A stretch of DNA of 7,144 nt from Dehalococcoidia bacterium (GTDB lineage: Bacteria > Chloroflexota > Dehalococcoidia > GIF9 > AB-539-J10). The position numbers and the translations under genes were made by a program. Positions 1-6,889 of the stretch are shown piece after piece. How positions within the stretch are numbered: position 1 is the stretch's first letter; each line of letters begins with the position of its first letter. The notes beneath the pieces were generated by a model. The model had not been told where the DNA came from, made no database searches, and was given only the letters and a program-made list of their open reading frames with translations. The stretch covers positions 1 to 7,144 of the forward strand of contig SOHS01000118.1 in NCBI GenBank assembly GCA_004377135.1. Reading direction: 5' to 3'.

Positions 1-1080
<1,080 letters not shown>

Positions 1081-1128
1081 AAATCTTCCTTCCACTATTC
1101 AATTGTTAAAGTACTAATACGCCAATAT

Positions 1129-1156
1129 TTTATAGAAATCTCTGTTCCCTTGTCAA
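1129..1156 (-). promoter_or_regulatory. Putative sigma-70 promoter of the 16S rRNA gene
   Basis: On the minus strand a perfect -35 TTGACA (1156-1151) is followed, after a 16-bp spacer, by a TATAAA -10 box (1134-1129). Transcription would start near 1122, giving a leader of only about 40 nt before the mature 16S 5' end near 1080. A weaker second candidate lies further upstream: TTGCTC (1207-1202), 16 bp, TATTAT (1185-1180). No boxA-like antitermination motif was recognised in the short leader. Confidence 0.7.
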
Positions 1157-1209
1157 CTTTTTCCTTGGCTCCAAGTACAATAATACCTTCTCACGGTAGC
1201 AGAGCAAGT

Positions 1210-1238
1210 TTGACATTAAGGAAATTTTCCATTATATT
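1210..1238 (+). promoter_or_regulatory. Putative sigma-70 promoter of the tRNA-Asp gene
   Basis: TTGACA (1210-1215) is separated by exactly 17 bp from TATATT (1233-1238), a near-consensus promoter on the plus strand. The predicted start near 1245 is about 14 nt upstream of the mature tRNA 5' end. This fits a singly transcribed tRNA gene with a short 5' leader for RNase P. The promoter diverges from the 16S promoter across the same spacer. Confidence 0.75.
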
Positions 1239-1258
1239 TTGCCGTCAATATTTTATAC

Positions 1259-1332
1259 GGCCCCGTGGTGTAGCGGTCTAACATGCCACCCTGTCACGGT
1301 GGAGATCAGGGGTTCAAATCCCCTCGGGGTCG
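1259..1332 (+). tRNA. tRNA-Asp (anticodon GTC)
   Basis: A full cloverleaf can be folded by eye. The 7-bp acceptor stem pairs 1259-1265 with 1325-1331 and contains one G-U pair. The 4-bp D stem (1268-1271 with 1281-1284) closes with a G-U pair. The 5-bp anticodon stem (1286-1290 with 1298-1302) carries the loop CTGTCAC with anticodon GTC at 1293-1295. The 5-bp T stem (1308-1312 with 1320-1324) carries the loop TTCAAAT. The discriminator base is G73 (1332), the known identity base for aspartate tRNA. The 3' CCA is not encoded (CTT follows), so it must be added by CCA-adding enzyme. No partner tRNA is seen next to it. Confidence 0.97.
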
Positions 1333-1476
1333 CTTCTTTAATACATGCTTTAACCACCCTTCACGAAGTCAGCCTTCTTGCTTTGCTTTTTGAGCATGCG
1401 GCTTGCAGCTATAACTTCAGAAAGGCAAGCGGGATTGATTAAAGACTGGGTAACTATTCGCTACACTGTTGTGTCA
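1333..1476. other. Convergent intergenic gap between tRNA-Asp and the presenilin-like gene
   Basis: No gene was recognised in these 144 bp. A weak GAAG/CTTC hairpin followed by a T-rich run (about 1364-1391) could end tRNA-Asp transcription. An imperfectly placed 6-bp inverted repeat (GCTTGC at 1401-1406, GCAAGC at 1425-1430) has an 18-nt loop and no U-tract on either strand. Neither is strong enough to call a terminator. Confidence 0.3.
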
Positions 1477-2409
1477 CTAGATAATCAATAATCCAACCAA
1501 TGTAAAGGCGGCGATAGGTGGCAGAGCTGGCATCGGCTTCCCCTTCAAAAATATCGCTTGAATCGCATAGACGCTAACCAATCCCAGTAATCCCAGTACG
1601 GCAATAATAGCTGCTGGCTTTAGGCCCTGGGCAAAATAAACGGAGGCTGTAAGCAAACAAGGGAAGGCAATGTCGCCACCGCCCAGTATGGAGTATTCCC
1701 TCTCGGCGGGATTCACCTCTATTATTTTCTCTCGTTTTTTCAAGTTGAAGTTCCACTCAGAATAGTTTTTGGGAATAATTAGTGCTGGCAAGGCATTTAT
1801 TTGCGATAACCTGTCTGCCATCCAGAGCATAAGTCTAAAACGAACCGCCAGAAAGTCATAGATGGCGAGTGCCAAAATAATAGCCATTGCGGTCCACGGC
1901 GTAATAAAGCGACCGAAGATTGCTCCTAAACTACTAACCGCCAGAATCAATAGCAGGTTATGTAACCAGACAAGTGGTATCAAGAACCAAAATGTTCCGA
2001 ATGCGACAGCGATGGAGACAGCTACTGGAAGAGGCACGTAGAAGACAGTTGCGATGAATGCACCCCAACTAAACAGAAGAGCAAACAAGATTCTAAGAAG
2101 AACCTTTAAAGCTTTAAGTGGGATCTTGTAGAGCGTAAGCCCGAGCAAGGCCGCTGCCGCAAGAATATAGATTACAATCGGTCCCAACGCTGAATGGGCT
2201 GGTACCTCGATAACCTCCCCATCAGGTAATGTCACTTCCCCGGGCCACCAGGATATCGGCGTGGATGGCTGGGTAGGTATTTCTATATTATTGGCTTCCA
2301 GGAATGGGTCTATACGGGGGGCAACAAGAAGGATGAGCATTTGAGCGACGATAAAAAGAACAAGGCCCAAATAGACCGTATTCAGCTTTACTGCCCTCTT
2401 TGCGCTCAT
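1477..2409 (-). CDS. Presenilin / signal-peptide-peptidase-like intramembrane aspartyl protease (A22 family, archaeal PSH type)
   Basis: Predicted 310-residue polytopic membrane protease. All three signatures of the presenilin/SPP superfamily are present in order. The first catalytic Asp lies in a YD motif (Y184-D185) within a transmembrane helix, the second in a GGGD motif (G243-D246, the GxGD signature), and PALP (294-297) precedes the last helix. About nine hydrophobic segments can be seen. A roughly 40-residue polar loop (32-73) follows the first, and a charged loop (about 204-238) separates the two catalytic helices. Family enzymes cut transmembrane helices such as remnant signal peptides; the substrate here is unknown. 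I chose ATG at 2409 because it places a short Lys/Arg-rich tail before the first helix. The frame stays open upstream to TTG at 2475, which would add 22 unconserved-looking residues. Neither start has a strong Shine-Dalgarno. The gene stands alone, 142 bp from its upstream neighbour. Family call is firm; biological role is not. Confidence 0.9.
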   Translation of the reverse strand: MSAKRAVKLNTVYLGLVLFIVAQMLILLVAPRIDPFLEANNIEIPTQPSTPISWWPGEVTLPDGEVIEVPAHSALGPIVIYILAAAALLGLTLYKIPLKALKVLLRILFALLFSWGAFIATVFYVPLPVAVSIAVAFGTFWFLIPLVWLHNLLLILAVSSLGAIFGRFITPWTAMAIILALAIYDFLAVRFRLMLWMADRLSQINALPALIIPKNYSEWNFNLKKREKIIEVNPAEREYSILGGGDIAFPCLLTASVYFAQGLKPAAIIAVLGLLGLVSVYAIQAIFLKGKPMPALPPIAAFTLVGLLII

Positions 2410-2446
2410 ACATGGGTATTCTACATCGAAGAAGGCCCCATGTCGA

Positions 2447-2475
2447 AGTATCACTGTTACTAGCAAGCCGGGCAA
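2447..2475 (-). promoter_or_regulatory. Weak candidate promoter for the presenilin-like gene
   Basis: On the minus strand, TTGCCC (2475-2470) is followed by 17 bp and GATACT (2452-2447), each matching four of six consensus positions. It would start transcription near 2440, about 30 nt before the preferred ATG at 2409. If real, it would rule out the longer TTG start at 2475. The match is weak and could be chance; read-through from the upstream DUF3795/MGMT-like operon is an alternative. Confidence 0.3.
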
Positions 2476-2551
2476 ATTGAACGGTTTGAGTGAGTTTGTA
2501 AGAATGCAAATCTGTTATGTACAAGGCACGAAATTTTAAACGGCGATAATC

Positions 2552-3043
2552 TCACGTTAGCTTCATCAGGTATTTCTCATAATCGACAACCTGGTACTTC
2601 TTGCCCCGAGCAATGACCTGGAAATTTTCGCCCTCGAGCAACCTTTTATGCGCTTCTTGTCCACCGGGGTATTTTTCATTCAAAAAACCATCTACTTTAA
2701 GCGTTCGCCAGTACGGTATGTCTAATGGCTCACCCTGTTTCCCGGCTTCTTCCACCGCATTGGCTGCCGTCATGATGAAAATTCCGGTAGTTAAAGAGCA
2801 GCAACCTTTTACATCGTGATTCCTTGCTATTTGTCTGCATATTTCGACAATGGTGATGAGCCTTCCTTTTGGTACCCGCTTCATGATTGCCATTACTTCA
2901 GACGGGTTTACCAGTACTATCTCATCACCAACTTCGGCACCCATCTTGTGCACGGCATTGTAACAGGGAAACCCTTTCTCCAACCTTAGCACCTTAGGAA
3001 AAGAGGGTTTGTCCTTCAGTTTCTCCTGCCACGTTTTTCTCAT
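2552..3043 (-). CDS. MGMT-like (alkyltransferase-like) DNA-binding domain protein lacking the acceptor cysteine
   Basis: 163-residue soluble protein. The central part (about 48-138) resembles the DNA-binding domain of O6-alkylguanine-DNA alkyltransferases: a VPKGRLITIVEIC segment (57-69) like the 'PxGxVxTYxxIA' entry, a helix (about 85-100) in the recognition-helix position, then IPYWRTLKVDGFL (109-121), which aligns with the 'IPCHRVVxxDGxL' active site. The methyl-accepting Cys is replaced by Tyr111 and the His by Trp112, so suicidal demethylation at this site is not expected. Cysteines 81 and 82 lie just before the helix. Alkyltransferase-like (ATL) proteins lack this Cys but bind damaged bases; this one could act similarly, though the usual recognition-helix Arg is not obvious. 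ATG overlaps the upstream stop by 4 nt (ATGA) and has a strong GGGAGG Shine-Dalgarno, so it is translationally coupled to the DUF3795 gene. Fold assignment is moderately sure, function unknown. Confidence 0.7.
   Translation of the reverse strand: MRKTWQEKLKDKPSFPKVLRLEKGFPCYNAVHKMGAEVGDEIVLVNPSEVMAIMKRVPKGRLITIVEICRQIARNHDVKGCCSLTTGIFIMTAANAVEEAGKQGEPLDIPYWRTLKVDGFLNEKYPGGQEAHKRLLEGENFQVIARGKKYQVVDYEKYLMKLT
3040..3043 (-). promoter_or_regulatory. ATGA stop/start overlap with strong Shine-Dalgarno
   Basis: The TGA stop of the DUF3795-type gene (3042-3040) and the ATG of the MGMT-like gene (3043-3041) share ATGA. A GGGAGG ribosome-binding site sits 4 nt upstream, inside the end of the first gene. 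This arrangement favours coupled translation and a matched dose of the two proteins. Confidence 0.8.
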
Positions 3044-3498
3044 TTATCCTCCCAGCGATATCTTTGCTTCTTCTGGCGCAGCTTATCGAGACCACAATTA
3101 AAACAGACACCATTGTGGCAACATATTGCTCCACCACACTCAGGGCATCGCCACCTCTCCTGTTCTCTTTTAAGGAATTTATTAATACCATTATCTTTGA
3201 TGTATTCAAGGTTCTCAATCATGCTCATCTTGAAATATGTTCTGTAGCGGTTATCAAGATGCTTTAACCCTTCACAGGGAAAATTACTACATTCATAGCA
3301 ATATCTTACCTTATTAGACATCAGTAGTTCGCATCTTTTCTTCAAGAAAGCGCACTGCTTATCTCGCGGTCTGCACCCTATGCAATAAGGCATTTTGATT
3401 CCCTTGCTTTTAACATCGTGGTTATAGGCAAGATAACCGCTGCATATTGCACAGTTCATCCCGCAGGGAGAGATTAGTTCTTCCTTCGTGGCTTCCAC
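3040..3498 (-). CDS. Cysteine-rich DUF3795-type protein, probably metal binding
   Basis: 152 residues with 16 cysteines. The N-terminal half has the pattern of the DUF3795 family: CGMNCAIC (12-19), CIGC (39-42), C49, C56, CYEC (67-70) and FPC (73-75), followed by a LDxRYRTY segment and a 'NLEYIKDNGINKFLKRE' helix. A second cluster at the C-terminus (C118, C121, C126, C127, C132, C135) looks like a zinc-ribbon built from CPEC and CFNC pairs. Such patterns suggest bound zinc or iron-sulfur clusters; no enzymatic function is established for the family to my knowledge. The best start is GTG at 3498, with no clear Shine-Dalgarno; an in-frame stop lies about 40 nt further upstream, so the protein cannot be much longer. 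It is the first gene of a two-gene operon with the MGMT-like gene, with which it overlaps by 4 nt. No convincing promoter was found upstream. Confidence 0.8.
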   Translation of the reverse strand: MEATKEELISPCGMNCAICSGYLAYNHDVKSKGIKMPYCIGCRPRDKQCAFLKKRCELLMSNKVRYCYECSNFPCEGLKHLDNRYRTYFKMSMIENLEYIKDNGINKFLKREQERWRCPECGGAICCHNGVCFNCGLDKLRQKKQRYRWEDK

Positions 3499-3678
3499 AA
3501 CAATAATATACAGGATTTGAAGCGATAGACACCAGTCCTACGAGAATCAATCTGTATCAGCGTTGGCACGACTAAATTACACAATCCCGAGTTATGTGCA
3601 ATGGCAATATAACACCTTCCACAGTGCATTAAGAGATGCGAGGCAAATGGGTCAAGGGCTGTTTACCAGAGCAACTAG

Positions 3679-3707
3679 TTGACGCCAACCCGATAAAAGG
3701 TTATTAT
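3679..3707 (+). promoter_or_regulatory. Putative sigma-70 promoter of the rny-ymdB operon
   Basis: TTGACG (3679-3684), a 17-bp spacer and TATTAT (3702-3707) form a near-consensus promoter on the plus strand. The start would fall near 3714, giving an A/T-rich leader of about 45 nt before the ATG of rny at 3760. Confidence 0.7.
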
Positions 3708-3711
3708 TAAT

Positions 3712-3727
3712 ATGCAATGTTTTGCAT
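3712..3727 (+). repeat. Perfect 6-bp inverted repeat at the predicted rny transcription start
   Basis: ATGCAA (3712-3717) and TTGCAT (3722-3727) are perfect inverted arms around a 4-nt TGTT loop. The element lies at the predicted start site of rny transcription. It could be a 5'-terminal stem-loop stabilising the mRNA or a small operator. There is no U-tract suited to termination inside a leader this short. It may also be chance in A/T-rich DNA. Confidence 0.45.
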
Positions 3728-3759
3728 TTATTATTATAACAACGAAATAAAGAGGGAAA

Positions 3760-5286
3760 ATGGAATCTTATACATTAATGATAGGTGGCCTTGCTCTTGT
3801 CTTGGGCATCCTTATTGGGTACTTCGTCAGGCAACTAGTAGCCAACCGGGAGATTCAAAAAACAAGAAAAGAGGCACAGAACTTATTAGATGAGGCAACA
3901 ACCAAGTATAATGAGCTACTCCGTGCAGCTAGAGAAGAAGCTATCAAGGTTGGGAACGCCGCCGAGGCGGAAAGCAAGGAACGCCGCCTTGAAATACAGC
4001 GAATAGAAAAGCGTGTCAACCAGAAAGAAGAGGCGCTGGAGCGGAAGGTAGAGGCTATAGAGCGGCGTGAGCGTGATTTAGATAACAAGAAAAAAGATAC
4101 CGAGAGGATAACAGCTGAACTTCAGACAATAAGAGAAAAGCAGCTGGCAAAGTTAGAATCTATCTCTGGCACATCTAGTGAAGAAGCAAGAACTCTTTTA
4201 TTTCAAGAGCTAAAACAAGAGGTTGAAGAAGAAGCTCTGCAACAGGTTAGGGTGTGGGAGGCACAGATAAAGGAAGAGGCTGATGAAAGGGTTCGGGATA
4301 TTCTGGCCACAGCTATTCAAAGGTGTGCTACTGATGTTGTTTCGGAAACTACAATATCCGCTGTTCCCTTGCCTAGTGACGAGATGAAGGGGCGGCTCAT
4401 TGGGCGTGAGGGACGCAATATTCGAGCTCTGGAGCAAGCTACTGGCGTTGATCTCATCATTGACGATACTCCGGAGACGGTTACCATCTCCAGCTTTGAC
4501 CCTATGAGACGTCAAGTAGCTCGCGTTGCCTTAAGCAAACTTATCCTTGATGGGCGTATTCATCCAGCCCGGATTAAGGAAATAGTGGACAAAACCAAAA
4601 CAGAGGTTGAAGCCACTGTCCGTAGTGAGGGTGAACGGGCTGCTTATGAAGCTGGAATACCAGGCTTACATCCTGAACTGATTAAGCTACTTGGTCAGCT
4701 TAAATTTCGTACCAGTTATGGTCAGAATGTTTTAACTCACAGTCTCGAAGTTTCTCATCTGTCAGGGATGCTGGCTGGCGAGATTGGGGCTAATGTCAGT
4801 GTAGCCAGGAAAGCTGGCCTGCTTCATGATATTGGAAAGGCGATAGATCATCAAACAGAGGGTCCGCATGCTTTGATAGGTGCTGACCTAGTTAAGCAGT
4901 GGGATAAAAATCCAGAAGTAGTTCAAGCCATTGCTGAACATCATGGCGAGGCAGAGACTAGTACTGTTATGGGCTTTGTTGTTGCTGCTGCCGATGCCAT
5001 AAGTGGTTCGCGGCCTGGTGCAAGACGTGAGTCCTTGGAACACTATTTGAAGCGTGTTAAGGACCTAGAGGACATCGCAGCCGATTTTCCTGGCGTGGAA
5101 AAGACTTTTGCTATTCAAGCTGGACGCGAAGTGCGCGTCATGGTAAAACCAGATAAAGTTGATGATTTAACAGCGGTGAGATTGGCTCGGGATATTTCTA
5201 AAAAAATAGAGGAGAACATGACCTATCCCGGCCAGATAAAAATAGTAGTGATAAGGGAGACTACGGCGATAGATTACGCTAAGTAG
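3760..5286 (+). CDS. rny: Ribonuclease Y (membrane-anchored endoribonuclease)
   Basis: 508 residues, close to the usual length of about 520. RNase Y makes initiating cuts in mRNA at the inner face of the cytoplasmic membrane. The order of domains is canonical: an N-terminal transmembrane helix (about 6-24), a long charged coiled coil rich in Glu, Lys and Arg (about 28-190), a KH RNA-binding domain (about 205-270) with the GxxG loop GREG (215-218), then an HD hydrolase domain. The metal-binding set is complete: H327, H356-D357 in LLHDIGK, H394-H395 in EHHGE, and D412. The C-terminal RNase Y-specific region reaches the end intact. ATG at 3760 is preceded by AGAGGG (3751-3756), a moderate Shine-Dalgarno at short spacing. 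It is the first gene of an operon with ymdB, 2 nt apart, and has its own promoter at 3679-3707. Nothing is missing or broken. Confidence 0.98.
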   Translation: MESYTLMIGGLALVLGILIGYFVRQLVANREIQKTRKEAQNLLDEATTKYNELLRAAREEAIKVGNAAEAESKERRLEIQRIEKRVNQKEEALERKVEAIERRERDLDNKKKDTERITAELQTIREKQLAKLESISGTSSEEARTLLFQELKQEVEEEALQQVRVWEAQIKEEADERVRDILATAIQRCATDVVSETTISAVPLPSDEMKGRLIGREGRNIRALEQATGVDLIIDDTPETVTISSFDPMRRQVARVALSKLILDGRIHPARIKEIVDKTKTEVEATVRSEGERAAYEAGIPGLHPELIKLLGQLKFRTSYGQNVLTHSLEVSHLSGMLAGEIGANVSVARKAGLLHDIGKAIDHQTEGPHALIGADLVKQWDKNPEVVQAIAEHHGEAETSTVMGFVVAAADAISGSRPGARRESLEHYLKRVKDLEDIAADFPGVEKTFAIQAGREVRVMVKPDKVDDLTAVRLARDISKKIEENMTYPGQIKIVVIRETTAIDYAK

Positions 5287-5288
5287 AA

Positions 5289-6056
5289 TTGAGAATACTG
5301 GCAATAGGCGATATCATCGGCAAGCCTGGTAGGAAAGCGGTGGAGGAAATCTTACCAGGCTTATATACTGAGTATAATATTGACCTCGTAATAGGCAATG
5401 GCGAGAATGCTGCTGGTGGGCTGGGGCTGACTCCAAATACAGCAGAAGAGCTTTTTGATTCTGGAATTGATGTCATAACCACAGGCAATCATATCTGGGC
5501 TCAGAAGGAGATTATTCCTTATCTGGATAGCGGACCCGCTGTTCTCCGCCCATTGAATTATCCGCCGACAAATCCTGGTCGTGGCTATTTGCTTAAAAAC
5601 AATGCCCTGATAGCTAACCTCGTTGGGCGTGTTTTCATAGGCCATTTTGATTGTCCCTTTCGAGCCATGGACCAGCTACTGACTGAGTTTAAACATAAAT
5701 CAATTCCTATTATTGTTGACTTTCATGCTGAGGCAACCTCGGAGAAAGTAGCAATGGGTAAATACCTCGATGGACGAGTCAGCGCTGTGTTGGGCACCCA
5801 CACCCATGTGGGCACTATTGATGCTCACATATTGCCCGGAGGGACTGCTTATGTCACCGATATAGGCATGGTTGGCCCTATAGATTCGGTTATCGGGGAC
5901 GACACAGATTCTGTACTCGATCGCTTCCTTACCCAGATGTCCAGTCGGTTATCGGTTGGCAAGGGAAAAGTCAACTTCGACGCAATTCTGGTCGAAGTGG
6001 ATGAAAATACTGGCAAGGCAGTGGATATTAAGCGTATCCAAAAAACAACGGACTAG
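5289..6056 (+). CDS. ymdB: YmdB/TIGR00282-family metallophosphoesterase
   Basis: 255 residues, the normal size for the family. Bacillus YmdB is a cytosolic dinuclear-metal phosphodiesterase active on 2',3'-cyclic nucleotides, and it affects RNase Y-linked transcript levels and the choice between biofilm and motility. The metal ligands can be read directly: D8 in GDIIGKPGR, E39-N40 in GENAAGG, N67-H68 in GNHIW, H146 in DFHAEATSEK, and H171 and H173 in GTHTHVGT. The start is TTG at 5289, 2 nt after the rny stop. It is fixed by the MRILxIGDIxGKPGR opening typical of the family. No Shine-Dalgarno is evident, so translation probably depends on coupling to rny. The gene ends 43 bp from the convergent sirtuin gene, with no clear terminator between. 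Family and pairing with rny are certain; the role outside Bacillus is inferred. Confidence 0.96.
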   Translation: MRILAIGDIIGKPGRKAVEEILPGLYTEYNIDLVIGNGENAAGGLGLTPNTAEELFDSGIDVITTGNHIWAQKEIIPYLDSGPAVLRPLNYPPTNPGRGYLLKNNALIANLVGRVFIGHFDCPFRAMDQLLTEFKHKSIPIIVDFHAEATSEKVAMGKYLDGRVSAVLGTHTHVGTIDAHILPGGTAYVTDIGMVGPIDSVIGDDTDSVLDRFLTQMSSRLSVGKGKVNFDAILVEVDENTGKAVDIKRIQKTTD

Positions 6057-6099
6057 GCAGAAAGAGCCTTCAGCAGCTGGTTTAGCTCAATCCTGATAA
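6057..6099. other. Convergent junction of ymdB and the sirtuin gene, no clear terminator
   Basis: Only 43 bp separate the two stop codons. I looked for a stem-loop with a T-run on both strands and found only short, weak pairings (for example GAGC/GCTC around 6068-6091) without U-tracts. The ends of the two convergent transcripts may therefore overlap, or termination may be Rho-dependent. Confidence 0.4.
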
Positions 6100-6861
6100 C
6101 TAGGAGAGCCCCACCTCTTCCATCACTTTGGACATTATGTCGCCAGCTTTACCCCGGATGACTACTGTGGCATAGTGGTCGAAGGGGGTTGGAGTTAAAT
6201 TAACGATAGCTAACTTTGCTCCAGCCTCCGCAGCGTACGTTGGAATATAAGCAGCGGGGTAAATGACAAGAGTGGACCCAATGACAATAAAAAGGTCGCA
6301 GTTCCGTGAGCGGCGGATGGCTTCCTGTAATGTCTCCTGTGGCAATGCCTCTCCGAAAAACACTGCATCTGGCTTCAGGATACCCTGGCAGTCAGGGCAA
6401 TCGGGAACTTCTATCCCTTCCTTTATTTTTTGTAATACTTCGGGCATCGGAAAGCGTCTACGGCAGCTTAAGCACACCACCCACCCCATATTACCATGAA
6501 GCTCGAATACCTTATCATCAGGGACCCCGGCCTTTTGGTGCAGGTTGTCGATATTTTGAGTGATGACGCAATCTAATTTGCCCAAATGATAGAGCTTGGC
6601 GATGGCATAGTGGGCGGGATTTGGTTCAGCTTCAGTAAGAAGTCCACTTTCGGTGGACATCTTCCAAATAGTTTTGCGAGCGGCCGGGCCGCTGAGGAAC
6701 TTTTGAATACTGAAGTCCTCAGGGTCATATCTGCTCCAGATTCCTCCCGGGCTGCGGAAATCGGGAATACCTGACTCCGTGCTTATCCCAGCCCCAGTGA
6801 ACACGACGGTCTTTTTAGATTCAACGATAAGCTGAGCCAACCGTTCTATCTCTTCCATCAT
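6100..6861 (-). CDS. NAD-dependent protein deacylase, Sir2 family (sirtuin)
   Basis: 253 residues, the full size of a single-domain bacterial/archaeal sirtuin. It removes acyl groups from protein lysines while consuming NAD+, releasing nicotinamide and O-acyl-ADP-ribose. Visible motifs are GAGIS (23-27) with ESGIPDFRS (29-37) of the Rossmann NAD site, QNIDNLH (102-108) with N103 and D105, catalytic H122 in ELHG, a complete zinc site (C130, C133, C155, C158), GST (195-197) and NLTPTP (221-226). The Tyr-xx-Arg pair typical of SIRT5-type desuccinylases is not evident after the PDFRS loop, so simple deacetylation is the likelier activity; this is inference. The gene starts with two tandem ATGs. 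AGGAG lies 4 nt before the first and 7 nt before the second, so the second (6858) may be the real start. It follows prmC by 28 nt on the same strand and probably shares its transcript. Confidence 0.96.
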   Translation of the reverse strand: MMEEIERLAQLIVESKKTVVFTGAGISTESGIPDFRSPGGIWSRYDPEDFSIQKFLSGPAARKTIWKMSTESGLLTEAEPNPAHYAIAKLYHLGKLDCVITQNIDNLHQKAGVPDDKVFELHGNMGWVVCLSCRRRFPMPEVLQKIKEGIEVPDCPDCQGILKPDAVFFGEALPQETLQEAIRRSRNCDLFIVIGSTLVIYPAAYIPTYAAEAGAKLAIVNLTPTPFDHYATVVIRGKAGDIMSKVMEEVGLS

Positions 6862-6889
6862 CTCACTCCTCTGAAACTGACTTTCTCAC

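Larger units (their letters stand above)
3499..3759. other. Divergent intergenic region between the DUF3795-type gene and rny
   Basis: No gene of credible length was recognised in these 261 bp. The right part holds the rny promoter and a small hairpin, annotated separately. The left part must hold the start signals of the minus-strand operon, but I found no matched -35/-10 pair with good spacing there. A 24-codon reading frame starting at 3636 runs into the rny promoter and is probably chance. Confidence 0.5.

Noticed and set aside
1241..1250. TTGACG close to a TATAAT on the minus strand near the tRNA gene as an additional rRNA promoter
   Set aside because: The two hexamers are only about 6 bp apart, far too close for a sigma-70 promoter.
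1401..1430. Inverted repeat GCTTGC/GCAAGC as terminator
   Set aside because: It has a long 18-nt loop and no T-run on either strand.
1239..1442. 67-codon plus-strand open reading frame
   Set aside because: It runs through the tRNA-Asp gene; the apparent protein is a translation of the tRNA.
2410..2475. 22-residue N-terminal extension of the presenilin-like protein from TTG at 2475
   Set aside because: It lacks a Shine-Dalgarno, overlaps the candidate promoter and adds residues before a normal-looking N-terminus; the ATG at 2409 is preferred.
3636..3710. 24-codon plus-strand reading frame upstream of rny (possible leader peptide)
   Set aside because: It overlaps the rny promoter and ends before the predicted transcription start, so it cannot be a leader peptide on the rny mRNA; no recognisable sequence.
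4210..4515. 101-codon minus-strand open reading frame
   Set aside because: It is antisense to the coiled-coil and KH region of the well-supported rny gene.
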